Source: Planctomycetota bacterium (lineage in GTDB: Bacteria > Planctomycetota > Planctomycetia > Gemmatales > Gemmataceae). From it: DNA of 63,333 nucleotides. This document shows positions 1 to 6,084 of this stretch, piece after piece. Made by a program: the position numbers and the translations under genes. The stretch covers positions 1 to 63,333 of the forward strand of contig VGXS01000021.1 in NCBI GenBank assembly GCA_016873225.1, in the 5' to 3' direction. The stretch's first letter is position 1. Each line of letters starts with the position of its first letter. Below the pieces are notes generated by a model. It was not told where the DNA came from and searched no databases. It saw nothing but the letters and a program-made list of their open reading frames with translations.

Positions 1-2
1 AC

Positions 3-272
3 TCCCTGTACGCAGACCGGGCTTATGATGCCGAGGATAAGATCCGCAAACCGCTCAGGCAAAGAAGGATCATCCCGAGGATCGCGAGACGGAACACCGA
101 ACACGGAAGCGGCCTGGGCAAGCATCGTTCCATCATCGAAAGCGTCTTCGCATGGCTCTTCCAGCAACGGCGACTCAGGGTTCGTTATGAGAAGCGCGCT
201 GACATCCATCAGGCTTTCCTGACAATTGGATGTATCATGATCTGCTGGAACCGCTTAGCAAGGTTGTGTTAG
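3..272 (+). CDS. IS5-type transposase, C-terminal part (cut by window edge)
   Basis: An open frame of 89 residues runs from the left edge to a TAG at 270-272. It carries ADRAYDAED, which fits the second catalytic Asp region of IS5/IS427-type DDE transposases, then GLGKHRSIIESVFAW with the catalytic Glu, then RRLRVRYEKRADIHQAFL and a cysteine/tryptophan-rich end typical of the family C-terminus. The N-terminal half lies outside the window, so it cannot be said whether the full gene is intact. A terminal inverted repeat probably lies between the stop and about 300, but the other end is missing, so I cannot place it. The transposase reads toward gdhA and ends 30 nt before it, so the element's right end may supply the upstream region of that gene. 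Confidence 0.8.
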   Translation, partial: SLYADRAYDAEDKIRKPLRQRRIIPRIARRNTEHGSGLGKHRSIIESVFAWLFQQRRLRVRYEKRADIHQAFLTIGCIMICWNRLARLC

Positions 273-302
273 AGCCCCTTAGATAATTCGGGAACTCCGC
301 CC

Positions 303-1574
303 ATGGCGCACCTGGTCAACGGCCTTTACGACACATCCGAAACCTTCCGCATGGCCCGGAAGCAACTCGACGCCGTCGCCGGGGCCGTGGATCTTCACCC
401 CGACCTGCTGGCCCGCATGGCCGCGCCCAAGCGCGCCCTTCTGGTTTCCGTGCCCGTCAGGCGCGATGACGGGCACATCGACACCTTCGCCGGCTACCGC
501 GTCCAGCACAGCCTCACCTCCGGCCCCTCCAAGGGCGGGCTTCGCTACCATCCCGCCGTCGACCTGGGCGAGGTGGCCGCGCTGGCCATGTGGATGTCGT
601 GGAAGTGCGCCATCATGAACCTGCCCTTTTCGGGCGGCAAGGGCGGCATTTCGGTTGACCCGTCCAAGCTTTCCTTGGGGGAGAAGGAGCGCCTCACCCG
701 CCGATACACCGAGGAGGTTTTGTCCATCATCGGGCCCAGGCAGGATGTCATGGCCCCCGACATGGGCACCGATGAGCAAACCATGGCCTGGATCATGGAC
801 ACCTACTCCATGAAGGTCGGCTATGCCTGTCCCGAGATTGTCACGGGCAAGCCCGTGGAAATCGGCGGCATCACGGGCAGGCGGGAGGCCACCGGCCGGG
901 GCGTGGTGTTCTGCGTCATGCAGGCGCTCGACGAACTTGGCATCCGACCCGAGCAGGCTACCGCCGTCGTGCAGGGATTCGGAAATGTGGGGTCGGTGAC
1001 TTGCCAGGAACTGCACCAGCGGGGCGTGAAGGTTGTCGCCGTGGGTGACAAGGACGGCGCGGTGGCCAATGCCGCCGGCATCGACATTCCGGCGCTCATG
1101 AGGTTCGTGGCGGGCGGGCAATCGCTGGTGAAGTTTCCGGGGGCCGGACCGATCGCCGCGGACGACCTGCTGTCAACGCCCTGCACCGTGCTGGTGCCCG
1201 CGGCGCTGGAACGGGTGATCCATGCCGGCAACGCCGCCAAGCTCAGGTGCCGCGTGCTCGCCGAAGGCGCCAACGGGCCCACCACGCCGGAGGCCGATGC
1301 GATGCTGGCCGGCGGCGACATCTTCGTGATTCCCGATGTGCTTTGCAACGCGGGCGGCGTGACGGTGAGCTACTTCGAGTGGGTGCAGGACCTCCAGCAA
1401 TTCATGTGGAGCGAGGAGCAGGTCAACCAGAACCTGGCCAAGCTGATGCTTGACGCCTTCGGCCGCGTGAGGGCGCTGGCGAAGTCCCGCAACCTGTCCA
1501 ACCGCACCGCGGCGCTTACCTTGGGCGTTCAAAAGGTGGCCCGCGAAATGACCCGCAGGGGACTTTTTCCCTGA
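303..1574 (+). CDS. gdhA: Glu/Leu/Phe/Val dehydrogenase (glutamate dehydrogenase)
   Basis: A cytosolic 423-residue enzyme expected to interconvert glutamate and 2-oxoglutarate plus ammonia with NAD(P). The N-terminal dimerisation domain has GYRVQHSLTSGPSKGGLRYHP followed by LPFSGGKGGISVDP, the catalytic-lysine signature; the family usually has GGGK, GGSK or GGAK and here it reads SGGK. The C-terminal Rossmann domain starts near residue 190 with TGRGVVFCVMQAL and has the dinucleotide loop VQGFGNVGS. NPTTPEAD is present as GPTTPEAD, the usual nucleotide-domain signature. Length matches the hexameric bacterial family. The start has no strong Shine-Dalgarno and lies 30 nt after a transposase gene. 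Leucine or phenylalanine specificity cannot be ruled out, although length and motifs favour glutamate. Confidence 0.9.
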   Translation: MAHLVNGLYDTSETFRMARKQLDAVAGAVDLHPDLLARMAAPKRALLVSVPVRRDDGHIDTFAGYRVQHSLTSGPSKGGLRYHPAVDLGEVAALAMWMSWKCAIMNLPFSGGKGGISVDPSKLSLGEKERLTRRYTEEVLSIIGPRQDVMAPDMGTDEQTMAWIMDTYSMKVGYACPEIVTGKPVEIGGITGRREATGRGVVFCVMQALDELGIRPEQATAVVQGFGNVGSVTCQELHQRGVKVVAVGDKDGAVANAAGIDIPALMRFVAGGQSLVKFPGAGPIAADDLLSTPCTVLVPAALERVIHAGNAAKLRCRVLAEGANGPTTPEADAMLAGGDIFVIPDVLCNAGGVTVSYFEWVQDLQQFMWSEEQVNQNLAKLMLDAFGRVRALAKSRNLSNRTAALTLGVQKVAREMTRRGLFP

Positions 1575-1590
1575 TCCTTTCCGCTATAAT
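1562..1590 (+). promoter_or_regulatory. Candidate htpG promoter
   Basis: A perfect TATAAT lies at 1585-1590, 74 nt before the htpG ATG. The matching -35 is weak: GACTTT at 1561-1566, 18 nt away, overlapping the end of gdhA. The AT-rich stretch stands out against the GC-rich surroundings. No CIRCE element was seen. Confidence 0.4.
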
Positions 1591-1606
1591 TTAACCAACC
1601 TTCCAA

Positions 1607-1628
1607 GCGCCCGGGTGACACCGGGCGC
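1607..1628 (+). promoter_or_regulatory. GC-rich hairpin in htpG leader
   Basis: GCGCCCGG at 1607-1614 pairs perfectly with CCGGGCGC at 1621-1628 across a 6-nt loop. It lies downstream of the TATAAT and 35 nt before the htpG start, so it would sit in the 5' untranslated leader. It has no U-tract, which argues against a terminator for gdhA. Its role is unknown. Confidence 0.35.
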
Positions 1629-1663
1629 GACCATTTGGGACGAGACCGGAGAACGACAGAGCC

Positions 1664-3592
1664 ATGGCCACCGAGACGCTGGAATTCAAGACAGAACTCA
1701 AGCAACTGCTCCACCTCATCACCCACTCGCTGTACTCGAACAAGAAGATCGTGTTGCGCGAGCTGGTCAGCAATGCCAGCGACGCCATCCACAAGCTGCG
1801 GTTCGATTCCCTCGACCGGGGCGAACTCCTCGGCGACGACAAGGATTTCAAGATTGTCATCACCCCCGACGAGGCCTCGGGCACCCTCACGATCAGCGAC
1901 AATGGCATCGGCATGTCCAGGCAGGGGGTGATCGAGAACCTCGGAACGGTCGCCCGCTCGGGCACCAAGGCGTTTTTGGAGAAGGTTCGCGAGGCCGGGG
2001 AGAACAAGTCCCGGCCCGACCTGATCGGGCAGTTCGGCGTCGGGTTCTATTCCTCCTACATGATCGCCGACAAGGTCGAGGTGCTCTCCCGGCAGGCGGG
2101 CGACCCGGCCGATGCCGCCACCCGCTGGGTGAGCGACGGGCAGGGCGAATTCACGGTGGAGAAGGCCAGCCGCGCCGGGCGCGGCACCGATGTCATCCTG
2201 CACCTCAAGGATTCCGAGAAAAAGGAATTCACAAGCCCGTTCGAGATTCGGGAGATCGTCCGTCAGTTTTCCGACTTCCTCGAGACTCCCATCTACATGG
2301 TCGAGACCAAGGTGCCCGAGGCCGACGAGGACGAGTCGGCCGAGGGGGGCGAAAAGAAGGAGGCGCCTGCCGAGCCCGTTCGCACCGAGACCCAGATCAA
2401 CACCCAGAAGGCCCTGTGGCTCAGGTCGAAATCCGAGGTGACCGAGGAGGAATACGCCGGGTTCCACCAGCAGATCACCCACGACCCGACCAAGCCCGCC
2501 CGGGTGATCCACTACGCCGCCGAGGGCCGGCACGAGTACAAGGTTTTGCTGTTTGTCCCGGCGGAGCGCCCGTTCTGGTTCGACATGTCCGAGCGGGAAC
2601 ACGGGCCGCGGCTTTACATCCAGCGCGTCCTCATCATGGAGCATTGCAAGGAACTGCTTCCCAGGTACCTGCGCTTTGTCAGCGGGCTTGTCGACTGCTC
2701 CGACCTGCCGCTCAACATCTCCCGCGAGATCCTCCAGCACAACGACACGCTCGAGGCCATCAGGAAGGACCTCGTGAAGGAGGTGTTCAAGTCGCTGCGT
2801 GACCTTCGGGAAAGCGACCTTCCCGGTTTCCAGAAGTTTTACAAGGGCTTCGGCACCGTCCTCAAGGAGGGCGTCCGGGAGGACTGGGAGAACCGGGAGA
2901 AGGTCGCGGAATTGCAACTATACCACTCCCTCAATACTCCCGCCGGGGAGCAGACCACGCTCGACCGTTACATCGCCGCGATGCCGGAGGAGCAGAAGGA
3001 CATCTACTACATCACGGGCGACAGCGAGGCGATGCTGCGGGCCTCGCCCAAGCTCGAGGCCTACCGGGCCAAGGGTCGCGATGTCCTGTTCATGACCGAC
3101 GCGGTGGATGAGTACATCCTGCCGTCCCTAACCACCTACAAGGGCAAGTCACTGCGTTCCGTCGACTCGGAGAAGGCCGCCGAGGATGTGGCTTCCCCTC
3201 CCGCCGAGCCCGGGGACTTCGCCCCGCTGCTTGAGCACCTCAAGAAAAGCCTTGGCGAGGTGTCGGATGTGAGGCTTTCGAGCCGGCTGGTTGATTCGCC
3301 CGCCTGCCTTGTCACGCCCGCCGGGGGCATGTCGGGCCACCTGGAAAGGCTGCTCGACCGCATGGGGCAGTCCGACCGTCCCAAGACCAAGCGGATTCTC
3401 GAGTTGAACGCCACCCATCCCGCAGTGGCCGCCCTTCGCAAGATGTTCGAGTCGGATTCGTCTGATGCCCGGGTGGTTGACAACGCCCGGCTGCTGGTGG
3501 ATCAGGCCACCCTTGCCGACGGGGCGCTGGTGGAGGATCTCGCCGGAATGGCCAAGCGGCTGGGCGACCTCATCGCGCGGGACGCGCGCTGA
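1664..3592 (+). CDS. htpG: Molecular chaperone HtpG (Hsp90)
   Basis: A full-length 642-residue cytosolic Hsp90 dimer that remodels client proteins with ATP. The GHKL ATPase domain is visible from ETLEFKTELKQLLHLITHSL, through LRELVSNASDAIHKLR (ATP-contacting Glu and Asn), DNGIGMSR (motif I Asp), and GQFGVGFYSSYM. The middle domain has the catalytic-loop region SGLVDCSDLPLNISREILQ, with the conserved Arg contacting ATP gamma-phosphate. The C-terminal dimerisation domain ends near LVEDLAGMAKRLGDLI. There is an acidic linker, EADEDESAEGGEKKE, between N and middle domains. The start is preceded by GGAG about 12 nt upstream. It appears to be a single-gene unit with its own promoter. Confidence 0.97.
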   Translation: MATETLEFKTELKQLLHLITHSLYSNKKIVLRELVSNASDAIHKLRFDSLDRGELLGDDKDFKIVITPDEASGTLTISDNGIGMSRQGVIENLGTVARSGTKAFLEKVREAGENKSRPDLIGQFGVGFYSSYMIADKVEVLSRQAGDPADAATRWVSDGQGEFTVEKASRAGRGTDVILHLKDSEKKEFTSPFEIREIVRQFSDFLETPIYMVETKVPEADEDESAEGGEKKEAPAEPVRTETQINTQKALWLRSKSEVTEEEYAGFHQQITHDPTKPARVIHYAAEGRHEYKVLLFVPAERPFWFDMSEREHGPRLYIQRVLIMEHCKELLPRYLRFVSGLVDCSDLPLNISREILQHNDTLEAIRKDLVKEVFKSLRDLRESDLPGFQKFYKGFGTVLKEGVREDWENREKVAELQLYHSLNTPAGEQTTLDRYIAAMPEEQKDIYYITGDSEAMLRASPKLEAYRAKGRDVLFMTDAVDEYILPSLTTYKGKSLRSVDSEKAAEDVASPPAEPGDFAPLLEHLKKSLGEVSDVRLSSRLVDSPACLVTPAGGMSGHLERLLDRMGQSDRPKTKRILELNATHPAVAALRKMFESDSSDARVVDNARLLVDQATLADGALVEDLAGMAKRLGDLIARDAR

Positions 3593-3624
3593 GGCCCGCG
3601 GCCTTGGGGCCGTGTTGGCCTGGC

Positions 3625-4104
3625 TCAGAAGCCGGGGCGGTTGCCGCCAGAGGCCGGGGCGATGGGCGCGGGGCCGGGCAGCGGGGCCTCGAGCGTCTGC
3701 CTCAGGGAGTTGATGGAATCGTTGATCGACTGCTTGGTGCTTTCAAGGCCCGCGGAACCCGAGCGCTGGGCGTCTGACATGCGTGTGAGAATGGCCTGCT
3801 TCTGGGCCTGGATGTCCTGCAGGCGGCGCTCAAGGGCGGCCCGGGTTTCCCCCGCCGTGGAGTTGAGCTGGGCCTGAAGCGCCTTCTGCTGGTTGTCGAT
3901 CTGCGTCATCTGCGATTGGACGGAGGATTGCAGGTCCTGCGCGCCCGCCTGCACCAGGTTTCCACCGGCTTGCGCCGTCTGGTTCACCTGCTTCTTGAAG
4001 ATGTCAAAGCTTGCCGAGGTGGATGAGGGCGCGGGAGACTTGCTGGGGGCGTTGGCGCAGCCCAGCGTGCCAATGGCCAACAACGAGAACGGGATCAGGC
4101 GCAT
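3625..4104 (-). CDS. Small coiled-coil lipoprotein, unknown function
   Basis: Encodes about 159 residues if it starts at the ATG at 4104, which gives a compact lipoprotein signal, MRLIPFSLLAIGTLGC, with a lipobox ending in Cys16. An upstream in-frame ATG at 4134 would add ten residues in front of the signal and is less likely. The mature part is rich in Gln, Ala and Ser, with a predicted coiled coil around TQIDNQQKALQAQLNSTAGETRAALERRLQDIQAQK (long stretch, roughly residues 70-105), and a Pro-rich tail. No enzymatic motif is visible. It converges with htpG and is divergent from the redoxin gene. Possibly an outer-membrane spacer or scaffold, but that is a guess from composition only. Confidence 0.65.
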   Translation of the reverse strand: MRLIPFSLLAIGTLGCANAPSKSPAPSSTSASFDIFKKQVNQTAQAGGNLVQAGAQDLQSSVQSQMTQIDNQQKALQAQLNSTAGETRAALERRLQDIQAQKQAILTRMSDAQRSGSAGLESTKQSINDSINSLRQTLEAPLPGPAPIAPASGGNRPGF

Positions 4105-4216
4105 GGGATCGGCTCCGGACAAATAGTCATTCATGAATTCATGCCCGCTTCATGGAGGCATGCCATAATTGAATCCGTTGACGCAAGCTCACTTGGCCCT
4201 CTTTGGGGTGCCTTGC

Positions 4217-4786
4217 ATGCTGGCCATCGCCCTGGTTTTATTTGCTGTTGCAGTCGACCCGGCGGCGTGCCTGCCCCCGCGGATTGAACTTGCCGGCGCC
4301 GGGGGAGTTGTTGAGGCCCCCACACGCAAGCGCGCGCTTTTGATTTTCCTCGATTCGCAATGCCCCGTCAGCAACGGATACTCACCGGAGTTCGCTCGAA
4401 TCGCCAAAACCGCCGCCAAGGCGGGCATCGCCGTGTTGGGCGTTCATTCCGACCCATCCCTCTCTCCGGCCAAGGCGGAGGAACACGCGCGGGAGCATGG
4501 CCTGGGATTTGCCGTGGCCGTTGACGCGCGCCAGGTTTTGGCGCGCGCCACGGGAGTGCGATTGGTTCCGCAGGCGGTCCTTTCCGACGCGAACGGCCGC
4601 GTCGTGTACCGCGGGCGGATCGACGACCTGAGGACTCCCGAGGGTATCCGGCGGCCCGCGGCCACCCGGCACGACCTGCGCGACGCCCTTGCCGCGTTCA
4701 TTGACGGAAAGCCGGTGCCTCCACCTTCCGGGGAACCTTTCGGCTGCCCGTTGCCCCAACCGCCTGAATCATTTCGCAAGGAGTGA
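4217..4786 (+). CDS. Secreted redoxin-domain protein
   Basis: About 189 residues from the ATG at 4217, giving a signal peptide MLAIALVLFAVAVDPAAC; an in-frame TTG at 4169 would add 16 residues. The thioredoxin-like fold shows LLIFLDSQCPVSNGYSPEF, where the active site is a single Cys followed by Pro rather than CXXC, as in the redoxin domains of planctomycete and verrucomicrobial cytochrome/monooxygenase proteins. Later motifs are VRLVPQAVLSDANGRVVYRGRIDD, with the cis-Pro loop, and a terminal FGCP. It ends 4 nt before the next gene, and the pair almost certainly forms one transcript. In related bacteria the two are commonly a single chain, so this protein probably works with the cytochrome/copper protein downstream in the periplasm. 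The substrate is unknown. Confidence 0.75.
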   Translation: MLAIALVLFAVAVDPAACLPPRIELAGAGGVVEAPTRKRALLIFLDSQCPVSNGYSPEFARIAKTAAKAGIAVLGVHSDPSLSPAKAEEHAREHGLGFAVAVDARQVLARATGVRLVPQAVLSDANGRVVYRGRIDDLRTPEGIRRPAATRHDLRDALAAFIDGKPVPPPSGEPFGCPLPQPPESFRKE

Positions 4787-4790
4787 ACCG

Positions 4791-6077
4791 ATGATCGTGT
4801 TGCTGGCGGGTTTGGCGATGGCGGCCGCTCCACCAACCTGGAGCGGATCGGTGGCCGCGATCGTGCACAAGAATTGCGCCGGTTGCCACAGGCCGGGCGA
4901 GGTCGGTCCGTTCCCGCTGCTCACCTACGAGGATGCCGGGAAGCGGGCGGGGTTCATCGCCGAAACATGCCGCTCCCGGCGGATGCCCCCGTGGAAGGCG
5001 GAACCGGGGCATGGAAGTTTCTTCGACGAGAGGCGACTTTCAGAATCGGAAATCAATGCGATCACGGCCTGGGCCGCCGCTGGCGCTCCCCGGGGTGACG
5101 CCCAGGCCGAGCCCAAGCCGCCGGAGTTTCACGACGGCTGGCAACTGGGCAAGCCCGACCTGGTGCTGCGCATGGTCGAGCCTTTCACCATTCCGGCCGA
5201 GGGCCGGGACATTTTCCAGGTGTTCGTCATCCCTTCGGGCCTCAAGGAGAGGCGCACCGTCGCCGCCATGGAATTCCGCCCAGGCAACAGGCGGGTGGTT
5301 CATCACGCGCTGGTGTTCCTCGACGGCACGGGCCAGGCCCGCAGGAAGGATGAGGCCCATCCCGGCCCCGGTTATTCCACATTCGGCGGCGTGGGAATCA
5401 TGCCGACGGGCGGGTTGGGCGGGTGGGCCCCGGGGAACTTCCCCCGCAGGTTGCCTGATGGAACGGGAAGGGAGATTCAAGCCGGCGCTGACATCATCCT
5501 TCAGGTCCACTACCATCCTTCCGGAAAGCGGGAAACCGACACCAGCGAGATCGGCCTGCACTTTACGCCCAAGCCCGCGGAGAAGCTTGTCTCCAACCTC
5601 CCCCTGGCCTCCCGGGACATCGATATCCCAGCCGGCGAGCCCGCTTACAAACGCTCGGTGCGTTTCACCACGCCCGAACCGCTCACCATCATCGGGGTCA
5701 CGCCCCACATGCATCTCGTGGGCAAGGAGATGAAGGTTCGCGTGGTGAAGCCCGACGGGGCCGAGATTCCCCTCATATGGATCCGCGATTGGGATTTCAA
5801 TTGGCAGGACACCTACCTGTTCCGTCAACCCGTTCAGGTGCCGGCCGGTTCCCGGTTCGAGGTCGACGCCCTTTACGACAACAGCGCCGCCAACCCGCGC
5901 AATCCCCGGTCTCCCCCCGGTCGGGTCAAGTGGGGTGAGCAAACGGAAAACGAGATGTGCCTGTGCTTTGTCGCGATGATTCCCCATAGCCGGGAATCGC
6001 TGGGGAAAATCAGGCAGGCCGCCATGCGGCAACTGATGACCCCGGGCATGCTCCTGAGGTTTTTGGGAGGAAACTGA
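4791..6077 (+). CDS. Cytochrome c / PHM-like copper type II monooxygenase
   Basis: A 428-residue exported protein starting at the ATG at 4791 behind GCAAGGAG. The signal peptide is MIVLLAGLAMAAA. Residues 22-100 are a class-I-like cytochrome c domain with CAGCH at 29-33 (haem attachment) and MPPW at 65-68 as candidate distal Met. Residues 120-428 resemble the two catalytic domains of peptidylglycine hydroxylase/dopamine beta-hydroxylase. By motif comparison, H171-H172 in VVHHALVFL and H240 in LQVHYHPSG match the CuH ligands, H306 and H308 in PHMHLVGKEM match two CuM ligands, and M389 in NEMCLCFVAM matches the CuM methionine. All six ligands are therefore present. The attached haem could replace ascorbate as electron donor (inference). 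The substrate is unknown. Confidence 0.8.
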   Translation: MIVLLAGLAMAAAPPTWSGSVAAIVHKNCAGCHRPGEVGPFPLLTYEDAGKRAGFIAETCRSRRMPPWKAEPGHGSFFDERRLSESEINAITAWAAAGAPRGDAQAEPKPPEFHDGWQLGKPDLVLRMVEPFTIPAEGRDIFQVFVIPSGLKERRTVAAMEFRPGNRRVVHHALVFLDGTGQARRKDEAHPGPGYSTFGGVGIMPTGGLGGWAPGNFPRRLPDGTGREIQAGADIILQVHYHPSGKRETDTSEIGLHFTPKPAEKLVSNLPLASRDIDIPAGEPAYKRSVRFTTPEPLTIIGVTPHMHLVGKEMKVRVVKPDGAEIPLIWIRDWDFNWQDTYLFRQPVQVPAGSRFEVDALYDNSAANPRNPRSPPGRVKWGEQTENEMCLCFVAMIPHSRESLGKIRQAAMRQLMTPGMLLRFLGGN

Positions 6078-6084
6078 CGGTTGG

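Noticed and set aside
279..1121. Minus-strand open frames within gdhA
   Set aside because: Shadow frames of a strongly conserved enzyme gene.
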